64,000 nucleotides of DNA from NCBI RefSeq assembly GCF_019977755.1, contig NZ_AP025145.1:620001-684000 (forward strand), given 5' to 3'. The DNA is from Vibrio penaeicida. Lineage in GTDB: Bacteria > Pseudomonadota > Gammaproteobacteria > Enterobacterales > Vibrionaceae. Each line of letters opens with the position of its first letter. Positions within the stretch are counted from its first letter, which is position 1. A program made the translations under genes and the position numbers. The notes below the pieces were generated by a model. That model was not told the origin of the DNA. It saw nothing but the letters and a program-made list of their open reading frames with translations, and made no database searches. Positions 1 through 8,114 of this stretch are shown here, piece after piece.

Positions 1-234
1 ATGCTTGATCAAATCACAAACATGCTGACTGAATTGAACGACATGAATTTGCAGATAGCAACGGCTGCCAATGAGCAGTCTTCCGTTACGGATGAGATCA
101 GTAGTAGCATTACGTCCATTGCCGATGCATCGATGCAGGTATCAAATCAGACCAATGAAATAGATAACGTTGTCTCTGGATTGTCTGGTCAAGCGACAGA
201 ATTGAACAAGAAAGTTGGGCAGTTCCGTTACTAA
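1..234 (+). CDS. Methyl-accepting chemotaxis protein, C-terminal end (partial)
   Basis: The gene is open at the left edge, so only the last 77 codons are visible. They read as the end of a chemoreceptor signalling domain: a long heptad-like helix containing IATAANEQSSVTDEIS, which matches the conserved stretch of the descending arm of MCP coiled coils, followed by a short tail ending in VGQFRY. No CheR-tethering pentapeptide is seen at the C-terminus. The ligand domain lies outside the window, so the stimulus cannot be guessed. A strong terminator follows 19 nt after the stop. Confidence 0.9.
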   Translation: MLDQITNMLTELNDMNLQIATAANEQSSVTDEISSSITSIADASMQVSNQTNEIDNVVSGLSGQATELNKKVGQFRY

Positions 235-252
235 ACTCCACAGATACAAACG

Positions 253-288
253 AAAAAAGCAGTGCTGATAGCCCAGCACTGCTTTTTT
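253..288 (+). terminator. Rho-independent terminator after the chemoreceptor gene
   Basis: GCAGTGCTG and CAGCACTGC form a perfect stem around a short loop, preceded by an A-run and followed by TTTTTT. It suits termination of the plus-strand chemoreceptor. The flanking A-run would give U residues in the other direction too, so it may also stop the minus-strand unit. Confidence 0.9.
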
Positions 289-359
289 GTTTCTCAGATA
301 TCACATTCAACTTACGTAAACCGATAAAATACTCGCCTAATCGTTCGTTTATTAGCAAG

Positions 360-404
360 AAAGCTTTTAGTCAGAGAGCTTTTAGCAATAGAGCTTTAGG
401 GGAG
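360..404. repeat. Three degenerate 15-bp tandem repeats
   Basis: Three consecutive 15-bp units share the core AGCTTT(T)AG: AAAGCTTTTAGTCAG, AGAGCTTTTAGCAAT and AGAGCTTTAGGGGAG. They lie in the short intergenic stretch between convergent genes. No function is evident. Confidence 0.7.
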
Positions 405-509
405 CTGCATACTCCACCAGTTGGCATCTATCGAATAGAAAGCCCTAATTTGAATCAGGAATAGGGTTATGAGTACATAATGGCTTGTCAGCTTCGCTAA
501 TATTGAGTG

Positions 510-1595
510 TTAAGCGGCATCATCAAAGAAGTCATAACAATTACCGCCATTGGATTTTGCGTGATACATGGCAATATCTGCCGATTTTAGAATATCGACC
601 CAAGATGCTTGGTATTCACTGTCTAAACAAATACCTATACTGACTCCAACCTTACAGTCTATTGAGCCAACACGTATAGGTTTCGATAATGTTTCAATAA
701 TGCTTTCTGGCAACAATTGAGGCTCTGTCTGGCTTTGTTTTACAATGGCAAACTCGTCGCCACCTAAACGTGCGATAAACTCTGTGTCATTGCAGGTTTC
801 TTTGAGACGGGCGCTGATTTTTTTCAACAAATGATCACCAACATCGTGACCATAAGTGTCATTGACGAGTTTGAACCCGTCGAGATCCAATAACAAGACG
901 GTAAACTGTGCTTGATTCTGGTGTTTTAAGTCTTTGAGTTTGTTTTGTAAAGCGGCTCGGTTTGCTAGTCCTGTTAAAGAATCGTGGTAGGCTAAGTGGC
1001 TTATCTTTTGGCGATCTTTCAGCGTCACGTACAATAGAAAGCCTCCACATAGGGCTAGTCCTGCGTAGCTGTACCCCATAATACTGTTTAAACGAACCAG
1101 TTCGTAATCACGCAGGTAATTATTTTCTGCTACACGTTGGAATTCTTGATTCATCAACGCGTTAATTGTTTCGGCCGTTTGTTGCCCTTTCGCCAAATAT
1201 TGTGAGAAATGAATGGCATTAAATGAATCAGAGGTTGGATCCAGTGTTTTAAATGATTCAAAAGTACCAACAATAATCTCTAATCGACCTTGCTTTTCCA
1301 TCAGGTTAGCCGATTCCGACCCAATTAGTAGAATTTCAAAAGCGGACCATGTTAAATCATAGCTGGTAATTAGGTCGTCAATATTGGTTGTTCCTCTGAA
1401 ATAATCTTTAGCAGCCGTCAGATATTCTTGATGCAGCAACATGAGTTGCACTAAAGCTCTTCCTGTTGAGTGTTCGTTTACCGCTAATAGATCCAAACTT
1501 TTCACTATTTGGGTAACGCTGACCATCGCACATAACAAAAAAAGAACCGCTACAACTATCAATACTGGGGTTTGAAAACGGCTGGGTAGGGGCAT
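510..1595 (-). CDS. Membrane-anchored GGDEF diguanylate cyclase
   Basis: Predicted to make cyclic di-GMP from two GTP at the inner membrane. A transmembrane helix near residues 10-28 and another near 172-192 bracket an extracytoplasmic helical segment of about 140 residues, a likely sensor. The C-terminal GGDEF domain carries DSLTGLANR, the metal-binding LDLDGFK and an intact GGDEF active site near residue 280. No RxxD inhibitory site lies upstream of the signature, so product inhibition may be absent. The ATG at 1595 is preferred over an upstream TTG because AAGGAG lies 8 nt before it. It starts two bases after the stop of the upstream gene, so the two are cotranscribed and probably functionally paired. 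Confidence 0.9.
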   Translation of the reverse strand: MPLPSRFQTPVLIVVAVLFLLCAMVSVTQIVKSLDLLAVNEHSTGRALVQLMLLHQEYLTAAKDYFRGTTNIDDLITSYDLTWSAFEILLIGSESANLMEKQGRLEIIVGTFESFKTLDPTSDSFNAIHFSQYLAKGQQTAETINALMNQEFQRVAENNYLRDYELVRLNSIMGYSYAGLALCGGFLLYVTLKDRQKISHLAYHDSLTGLANRAALQNKLKDLKHQNQAQFTVLLLDLDGFKLVNDTYGHDVGDHLLKKISARLKETCNDTEFIARLGGDEFAIVKQSQTEPQLLPESIIETLSKPIRVGSIDCKVGVSIGICLDSEYQASWVDILKSADIAMYHAKSNGGNCYDFFDDAA

Positions 1596-1597
1596 TA

Positions 1598-2089
1598 TCA
1601 AGGCTCCTTCGAAAACACTTCGACATTAATCAGTTGCCACACCATATAGTCGTTAAATATTTGAGGTTGGAGTTCTTCATGGTGATCTTTCGGTAAAATA
1701 AGCCACAATGGGCCTTTTCCACGAACCGACATTTTTTTACCGTTGTCTTCCCAAGCTAATATCGGGGCAAATTGACGAATGTGTTCGAAATCAAGCGTTA
1801 CTTCGTACTTGTCGAGTGCTTTCAAAGTCAGCCACGTACCTTTTGCTTTGGCATCGTTTAGGATGTCTTCTAGTTTAGGTCCTTTATAGGTATGGGCTTC
1901 ATTCGTCCATGGCGTGTTGGTGGTAATTAATAATTGAGGAAATGATTTTATGTTTTCTAAAGTATAACTGGCAGGGTTTTCAACGTCACCAGTAACAGTT
2001 AACACTTTATTTTTACCTTGCGCGGAGGTAAGTCCCGAAAAAACAAGTAAAAATATAAGGACATAGAAATTTTTAAGTCTTACGCGCAT
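1598..2089 (-). CDS. Secreted molybdopterin-oxidoreductase-fold protein lacking the cysteine ligand
   Basis: 163 residues with a signal peptide (about 1-23), then a compact domain resembling the oxidoreductase molybdopterin-binding (sulfite-oxidase-like) fold: LTVTGDVENPASYTL, then a segment around YKGPKLEDIL, and GPLWLILP near the end. In catalytic relatives a cysteine ligates molybdenum. This protein has no cysteine at all, so it is unlikely to be a redox enzyme and may be a periplasmic ligand or cofactor sensor. A good GGAGGG ribosome site precedes the ATG. The diguanylate cyclase follows directly, suggesting a two-component periplasmic input for c-di-GMP synthesis. The family call is fairly sure; the sensor role is inference. 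Confidence 0.75.
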   Translation of the reverse strand: MRVRLKNFYVLIFLLVFSGLTSAQGKNKVLTVTGDVENPASYTLENIKSFPQLLITTNTPWTNEAHTYKGPKLEDILNDAKAKGTWLTLKALDKYEVTLDFEHIRQFAPILAWEDNGKKMSVRGKGPLWLILPKDHHEELQPQIFNDYMVWQLINVEVFSKEP

Positions 2090-2652
2090 ATTCCCTCCAT
2101 GAGAATTTTAAAACCAAAAGTACTAAACAACTTATTATTTTAAGGTCAAATTCCGTTTTATTGTATGAATTTTGAGATTTGTCTTGTAATCAAGAATAGC
2201 ATGCGGTTCACCAATTATCCTGAACTATACAGTTATTTAGTGATCTTTAGTCTTGTTTGGAAAACTTGAAAATCGGTGGGGAAGTTCTGGCTTTTAACAA
2301 TTAGCTCAATAATTGTTTTTGCAACAATGAGTTCGATCCAAAAGAAAATATGTCTAACGCGGAAAATAGGTTTTTTATTATGGGGATGAGAACGAAAATT
2401 AATATATATGCATATTATTTAATGTGAATTCCTACGATATTCACTAAGTTAAACTATATTAAAAGGTTAGAAATATAATTTTTAGTAATTACTTTTGAAG
2501 TTGATCACACATGAGTAGCAAGTATTAACGAATTGGAATCAATATCACCGGTGACTGAGTTAAAATTAGCCCCCGTTATATTGTGACACTCAATCCATAT
2601 CATTTTTGGATTTTCACTTTCAGCTCAAATTGAAGAGGATACTCTCCCTTAG
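2090..2652. other. Divergent AT-rich intergenic region
   Basis: Separates the minus-strand cyclase unit from the plus-strand sensor/permease unit, so it should hold both promoters. It is AT-rich, with runs such as AATATATATGCATATTA near 2400. I found no convincing operator, sigma-54 site or small gene. Confidence 0.6.
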
Positions 2653-4812
2653 ATGTATAAGTTTTCACATATTCTACGTTGGATTCTTCCATTAGTAGTG
2701 ACGTTGATATTAGTGGCTAGAGCTCAGGGAGAGGAAGCACTAACAGCCAAAGAGAAACTGTTCCTAGAACGGCATTCAGTATGGAAGGTACATTCGGAAG
2801 ATTATTGGCCTCCATTCAATTATCGAGAATTTGGCGAGAGGAAAGGCTATTCAACGGAATTGGTTCTTTTGCTTGCTCAACAAGTCGGTACAAAAGTGGA
2901 ATTTGTCGATGTGGCAGACTGGGCTGAGGCGTTAGATAAACTCAAGGCAAAAGAGCTTGATATCATTTCTAACATGACGCCTACCCAAGAAGGTCAGCAA
3001 TTTGCCAAGTTCGCCGATTCAAGAACCATTGCTGTCACTAATGCTCTTGTATCGAGTGATGCCATCAACTCGATAACCAAACTTTCTGATTTGATAGGAA
3101 AGTCACTTGCGGTTGTGCAAGGGGCGGCAGAAATTCCCGTTATCCGAGAAAACTACCCTGAAATTCGTTTGGTAGAAACCCAAGATACGCTTCATTCCAT
3201 TGAAAAAGTGGTGAGCGGGAGAGTTACTGCAGCATTCGATAGCGAGCATGTATTACGTTTTTATCTCGAAAATTATATCGATTCTCCCCTTCGTGTTACT
3301 TCTCTCGCTGAGAACGTTAACCTAGGAGTCTATTATCAAACCCTGGCAGTTCGAAAAGATCGTCCAGAACTTGCCTCTATTCTTGATAAAGCCTATTTGT
3401 CTTTGTCGCCTGAAACCATTCAATCGCTTAAGCGTAAATGGCTGACTAATAACCAAACAAACAAAGTCAATGTGCTCAACCTAAACCGAGATGAGCGCAT
3501 GTATCTGAATGAAAAACAAGTCATTCGATATTGTACTCACCCAGACTTCTTACCTGTGGAGGGTACTTTGGATGGAAAAGCACAGGGAATGACAGGTGAG
3601 TATGTTCAGTATTTTGAGAAAAGCCTCGCCATAAAATTCGAACACGTGTTAAGTGCAAGTTGGAAAGAATCGCTTCAAAATATAGAAGCGGGCAAATGTG
3701 ATGTTCTCACTCTAAGCCGCCCAAACAAATCTCGCCTAGATTACATGACCTATACCCAACCCTATCTCTCTTTGCCTGTTGCTGTCGCTATTCATCAGAA
3801 TACGCCTTATGCCGCTGAAATCAGTGCGTTGGTGGGGAGATATGTTGGCTTTAACCGAAATCATGGTCTTGCGGATGAATTTCGCGAGCGTTATCCCGAT
3901 GTTAACTTTGTTCCTGTAGATTCGGCATTTACGGGTCTTCAAATGGTTGAGAACAAAGAACTCTTTGGGTTTATCGGCGCGCTTCCAGTTGTGACTTATC
4001 ACCTGCAAAACTATTTCCCTAATCTTATGGTGGGAAGTCGGATGAATCAGTCGTTTCCTCTGAGTGTTGGTGTGAATAAAGCCGAAGAAAAATTAGCTAA
4101 CATCCTCAATAAAGCCATCGAGAAAATGGACATTCGTTTGCATTCTTCCATCCTAAACTCATGGACACCTGTAAACTACAAACCTGTTAGCGATAACCGA
4201 CTGGTTTGGGCGGTGTTGACCATTGGTTTCATCGTGGTGTGTGCGATAGGGTACAGCTACTATGTGTTGCAGATGAAGTATCGCAAACTTGAAGAACTCT
4301 CCACAAAAGATCAGCTTACAGGGTTGTATAACCGCTATACCATCGATACCGTTTTGGCAGAGCAAGTCGCGCAATTTGGTTTTAGTCGCAAACCCTTCAG
4401 CGTGATTCTCGGAGATATTGATCACTTTAAAATATTGAACGATCGCTACGGTCACCTAATCGGAGATCAAGCTCTGATAACCATGTCCCGAGTGTTTGAA
4501 GAAAACATATCAGATTCTGATCTAGTGGGTCGATGGGGCGGAGAAGAACTGATCGTTATCTGCCCGGGTAAAACCGAAGAACAAGCGGAGTACTTAGCTG
4601 AAACGTTGAGGCTTGCCATTAATGCAGAATATTTTGATGAAGTGGGTACTATGAGTTGCAGTTTTGGTGTTGCTCAATACTTCGCAAAGCATTCCATAAC
4701 CGATTTAATGCAAAGAGCAGATAGAGCCCTTTATCACTCCAAACGTATGGGGCGAAATACCGTCACCAGTTACACCGACTTTCACCTTCAATATAAAGGT
4801 GATGCGACATGA
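2653..4812 (+). CDS. Double periplasmic-binding-domain (SBP_bac_3) diguanylate cyclase
   Basis: 719 residues: signal peptide (about 1-26), two successive type-3 solute-binding domains in the periplasm (about 30-265 and 285-515), one transmembrane helix (about 523-545) and a C-terminal GGDEF domain. The active site reads GGEEL (about 628-632), a form compatible with cyclase activity. There is no RxxD inhibitory site before it. The binding domains resemble amino-acid-type binding proteins, so a small polar ligand probably tunes c-di-GMP output; the ligand is unknown. Its stop overlaps the start of the permease gene by 4 bp (ATGA), so translation is coupled. Confidence 0.9.
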   Translation: MYKFSHILRWILPLVVTLILVARAQGEEALTAKEKLFLERHSVWKVHSEDYWPPFNYREFGERKGYSTELVLLLAQQVGTKVEFVDVADWAEALDKLKAKELDIISNMTPTQEGQQFAKFADSRTIAVTNALVSSDAINSITKLSDLIGKSLAVVQGAAEIPVIRENYPEIRLVETQDTLHSIEKVVSGRVTAAFDSEHVLRFYLENYIDSPLRVTSLAENVNLGVYYQTLAVRKDRPELASILDKAYLSLSPETIQSLKRKWLTNNQTNKVNVLNLNRDERMYLNEKQVIRYCTHPDFLPVEGTLDGKAQGMTGEYVQYFEKSLAIKFEHVLSASWKESLQNIEAGKCDVLTLSRPNKSRLDYMTYTQPYLSLPVAVAIHQNTPYAAEISALVGRYVGFNRNHGLADEFRERYPDVNFVPVDSAFTGLQMVENKELFGFIGALPVVTYHLQNYFPNLMVGSRMNQSFPLSVGVNKAEEKLANILNKAIEKMDIRLHSSILNSWTPVNYKPVSDNRLVWAVLTIGFIVVCAIGYSYYVLQMKYRKLEELSTKDQLTGLYNRYTIDTVLAEQVAQFGFSRKPFSVILGDIDHFKILNDRYGHLIGDQALITMSRVFEENISDSDLVGRWGGEELIVICPGKTEEQAEYLAETLRLAINAEYFDEVGTMSCSFGVAQYFAKHSITDLMQRADRALYHSKRMGRNTVTSYTDFHLQYKGDAT

Positions 4813-6047
4813 TTTTTGATGAAAACTTTAGCCTCCGCCCTGTTCCTTATTACGCAAGAAAGCGAACGTTGGCTTTGGGTCTCGTGCTGGTTGGTCTTAC
4901 GTTCTTCTCTGCTAGTATGCAAGCGGGTGGTGTGGTTTGGGGGGGATTATCAACGTCAGACTTTATCTGGGTAGTATTGGCGGGCAACGTAATGCTGGCT
5001 TTGTACGCAGGCTTACTCGGTTATATCGGCTCAACAACAGGGCTATCAACTCATCTTCTGACCCACTTTTCGTTTGGGCACAAAGGTTCTTGGCTTCCCT
5101 CTTTGATATTGGGTGGTACGCAAGTTGGTTGGTTTGGTGTTGGGGTTGCCATGTTTGCCATTCCCGTGAGTAAAGTTATTGGGGTGGATGTGCGCATTCT
5201 GATTGGAGTAAGTGGCTTGCTAATGGTGAGCACCGCCTATTTTGGTATGTCGGCCCTCATATTTCTCTCTGCTATCGCGGTTCCAGCCATCTTATTATTT
5301 GGTGGTTATTCCGTTATGTGTGCACTAGAAACATTTACCGTGGGTGCGCTATACGGTGAATTGAGTTCTATTCCAAACAAGCTAAGTACAACAGAGGCCT
5401 TAACCTTAGTGGTGGGGACTTTTATTAGTGCCGCCACCTTAACTGCTGACTTTGCGAGATTTGCCAAAAACCACAAAAAAGCCTTGTTCATTACGGTATT
5501 GGCTTTCTTAATTGGCAACTCGGTAATGTTTGTGTTTGGCGCATTGAGCAGCTCGAGTATTGGGTATGCGGACTTGTTTGATGCCATGCTGGCACAGGGG
5601 CTTTTGATTCCTGCCATTGTTGTTTTAGGTTTGAATATATGGACAACCAACGACAATGCTTTGTATGTGTCTGGACTGGCATTTTCGAACATCACGCGCT
5701 TACCTAGTCATCGTTTGTCGGTGCTTAACGGGTTGCTTGGCACCTTATTTGCGCTTTGGCTTTACGATCACTTTATTGAATGGCTACACTTTCTTTCTCT
5801 CGCCATTCCTCCCGTTGGTGGTGTGATCATTGCTGACTTTTTAATGCGTCGTCATCAATATCAAGATTACGCCAGCGTTGAATTTCAAGAAGTGAATTGG
5901 TTGGGCATTTATGCGTTTGTGATTGGTATCATCGGAGGCGCTATTCTACCCGGAGTTGTCCCCGTGAATGCCGTAATCATAGCTATGTTGTCCTACTGGG
6001 TGTTACATTTAAAGCCTGTGAAAGCGGCAATATGCAGAGCGTCGTAA
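4809..6047 (+). CDS. codB: Cytosine permease CodB-like (NCS1 family)
   Basis: 412 residues, about 12 membrane helices. It closely matches E. coli CodB in stretches I recognise, including LGLTFFSAS-type, GSWLPSL, GGTQVGWFGVGVAMFAIP, LTADFARF, GLNIWTTNDNALY and IPPVGGVIIAD. Predicted to import cytosine or a related nucleobase with a cation. No cytosine deaminase gene lies beside it, unlike the usual codBA pair. Instead it sits between a GGDEF sensor and a sigma-54 activator, which suggests a regulated nucleobase or amine uptake role rather than simple salvage. Substrate identity is inferred from the family. Confidence 0.9.
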   Translation: MIFDENFSLRPVPYYARKRTLALGLVLVGLTFFSASMQAGGVVWGGLSTSDFIWVVLAGNVMLALYAGLLGYIGSTTGLSTHLLTHFSFGHKGSWLPSLILGGTQVGWFGVGVAMFAIPVSKVIGVDVRILIGVSGLLMVSTAYFGMSALIFLSAIAVPAILLFGGYSVMCALETFTVGALYGELSSIPNKLSTTEALTLVVGTFISAATLTADFARFAKNHKKALFITVLAFLIGNSVMFVFGALSSSSIGYADLFDAMLAQGLLIPAIVVLGLNIWTTNDNALYVSGLAFSNITRLPSHRLSVLNGLLGTLFALWLYDHFIEWLHFLSLAIPPVGGVIIADFLMRRHQYQDYASVEFQEVNWLGIYAFVIGIIGGAILPGVVPVNAVIIAMLSYWVLHLKPVKAAICRAS

Positions 6048-6088
6048 TCACAGGACCTAACTCCAGACATTAAAAGGCAGTATTCAGA

Positions 6089-7429
6089 ATGGATTCTCAA
6101 GTCGTACTGATTGAAGATGATGATATCGTTCGCCAAGCAACCAGCCAATGGCTACAACTCGCAGGGTTTTCCGTTACCGAATATGCCGATGGTACGTCGG
6201 CATTGGAAGGGATTTCGCCTTCATTTACAGGTGTTATTGTCAGCGATGTAAGACTGCCTGATTACGATGGCTTGGCATTAATGAATGCTTTGCTGAATCG
6301 AATTCCTACGGTGCCTATTGTATTGGTTACTGGGCACGGTGATGTAGACATGGCAGTAAAAGCCCTTCGTGATGGCGCGTTCGACTTTCTTGAGAAGCCG
6401 TTTGATCCTGATCGCCTTGTTGATACTGTGAGCAATGCGTTCTCTTCATTACAAGCCAATCAAGAAAGCCAGCAAAGGCTCGAATACTTGGATCAGTTAG
6501 ACGGGTTAGAGCAAGTTCTGATTGGGCAAAGTGACGTGATGGTGAATTTGCGTCAACAATTGGCGAAAATAGCGATGATGGACACAAATGTCATCATTTA
6601 TGGTGAAACAGGGTGTGGGAAAGAATTGGTGGCGAATTGCCTCCATAACCTCAGTACACGAACTGGTCACCGATTTGTGCCCATTAACTGTTCGGCGATT
6701 CCTGAGAATTTGTTTGAAAGTGAGCTATTTGGTCATGAAGCTGGCGCATTTACTGGTGCCGGTAAACAACGAATCGGTAAGTTAGAGTATGCCGACAAAG
6801 GGACTCTGTTTCTGGATGAAATTGAAAGTATGCCTTTGTCTATGCAAGTGAAAGTACTCAGAACGTTACAGGAACATACCGTCGAAAGGGTAGGTGCAAA
6901 TAACCCGATTCAAATCAATCTGCGAGTTGTTGCGGCGGCGAAAGACAATCTATTTGGCCACTCCAATTTCCGTCAGGATCTCTATTATCGGCTTAATGTT
7001 GCACAACTTTCGCTTCCCCCTCTTAGGGAGCGCGATAAAGACGTCGTCATTTTGTTCGAACATTACACCCGTCAGGCGAATCCAGAATGTCGCCCAGCGA
7101 CGCTCAGTGATAAACAGACACTATTGAGTTACCGTTGGCCGGGCAACGTTCGAGAGTTACGAAATGTGGCGACGCGTTTTGCTCATGATGACCTTTCGGT
7201 CGCTGATATTCTGTCGGAGTCGGCATCGTTATCATCAGAACCTGTTATAAACACCTTATCTTTAGCAACCCAAGTGCATAACTTTGAACGTAAAGTGATT
7301 GATAAATCGTTACGTGAGCACAAGGGGAACATCACCCAAGTAATGGCTGAATTGGATCTTCCAAGGCGAACACTTAATCAGAAAATGCAAAAATACGGTT
7401 TAAGCCGGCAGGGCTACCTTTCTAAATAA
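6089..7429 (+). CDS. Sigma-54-dependent response regulator, DctD type
   Basis: 446 residues: a receiver domain (1-120; phosphoacceptor D53, acidic E9/D10 pocket, T81 and K103), an AAA+ domain with Walker A GETGCGKE (172-179) and the sigma-54-contacting GAFTGA loop (219-224), and a Fis-type helix-turn-helix at about 405-446. Predicted to activate sigma-54 promoters when phosphorylated by a DctB-type kinase. A DctB-type kinase is encoded at 19043-21211, and a sigma-54 promoter with an upstream palindrome lies before the TAXI transporter at 15.7 kb. It is the third gene of the sensor-codB unit (41-nt gap). The direct repeat that bounds the fucosidase island begins 25 bp after its stop. Confidence 0.92.
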   Translation: MDSQVVLIEDDDIVRQATSQWLQLAGFSVTEYADGTSALEGISPSFTGVIVSDVRLPDYDGLALMNALLNRIPTVPIVLVTGHGDVDMAVKALRDGAFDFLEKPFDPDRLVDTVSNAFSSLQANQESQQRLEYLDQLDGLEQVLIGQSDVMVNLRQQLAKIAMMDTNVIIYGETGCGKELVANCLHNLSTRTGHRFVPINCSAIPENLFESELFGHEAGAFTGAGKQRIGKLEYADKGTLFLDEIESMPLSMQVKVLRTLQEHTVERVGANNPIQINLRVVAAAKDNLFGHSNFRQDLYYRLNVAQLSLPPLRERDKDVVILFEHYTRQANPECRPATLSDKQTLLSYRWPGNVRELRNVATRFAHDDLSVADILSESASLSSEPVINTLSLATQVHNFERKVIDKSLREHKGNITQVMAELDLPRRTLNQKMQKYGLSRQGYLSK

Positions 7430-7453
7430 CCGATTTAAAAAGCTTTATACCCT

Positions 7454-7531
7454 ATCTGAGATGAGCGAAATTTCCTGATAGCTCAGTGGAGTTTCGCTCA
7501 AAGGTCAGATAACTCATCTCAAGTCATATTT
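7454..7531. repeat. Left copy of a ~79-bp direct repeat flanking the fucosidase island
   Basis: Aligned by hand with 15449-15527: about 66 of 79 positions match, with one gap. Shared blocks include ATGAGCGAAATTT, TCAAAGGTCAGATAA and TCATCTCAAG. This copy also holds a perfect 9-bp inverted repeat, TGAGCGAAA (7462-7470) and TTTCGCTCA (7492-7500), resembling the activator-like palindrome before the TAXI gene. The repeat lies just after the DctD-type gene; the other copy lies just before the sigma-54 promoter region. Confidence 0.85.
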
Positions 7532-8114
7532 CATTAGCCTGTTGTTATTTTCGACAGTGAAGATCATTGACGTCTCCGATTGCCTATTGAGATCAATATT
7601 GCATTGTGCATGAAATTATATGTAACGAAGTGGTTTTTTACTCATTTTGAAGTCTGATTTTTTGATGACAACGCATAAGTGTATGAAGAATCAACCAATG
7701 TTAAGTTGATGGAAACATCATAAGACTTGGTATTTAAATAACCTCCCGAAATCAAATATATCAATAAATATATTTAAACTCATCACGTTAATGTGGGTTT
7801 TACTCAATGTAGATACCTTTCATCCTGTCATTAATACGTGCATTTTTGCGCATGAGTTAAAGCTTGTACTTACGTGATATGCATCATTATTGCAAATATA
7901 AAATTAAATTTTATATTTGCATTCTTGGAGTCCCGCCCATACTTAAATTCGTGGGAATCATTCTCACTATTGTCCATAAATGATGACAGCGGGATTGAAA
8001 GGGCTTCCGTGAATTTCCTTTCTTTTGCGTCAAAATGGACAGAAAAAGGCGCATATTTTGCGCGAAAAATTGAATAAGGTTTAGTCACAACAAACTCAAG
8101 GAAGAGGTATTTTC
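7532..8114. other. AT-rich leader region of the first fucosidase gene
   Basis: No credible gene. It contains the 31-bp palindrome listed separately at 7891-7921 and an imperfect palindrome at 7951-7967 (GTGGGAAT-C-ATTCTCAC). The fucosidase promoter should lie here. Confidence 0.6.
7891..7921. promoter_or_regulatory. Perfect 31-bp palindrome upstream of fucosidase gene
   Basis: Two 15-bp arms, TGCAAATATAAAATT and AATTTTATATTTGCA, are exact reverse complements around a single A. No T-run follows, so it is not a classical terminator. Its position about 195 bp before the start codon fits an operator for a dimeric regulator or an mRNA leader hairpin. The cognate regulator is unknown. Confidence 0.6.

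Noticed and set aside
7440..7505. Inverted repeat after the dctD-type gene as a rho-independent terminator
   Set aside because: No T-run follows and the loop is long; it fits a regulatory palindrome or repeat better.
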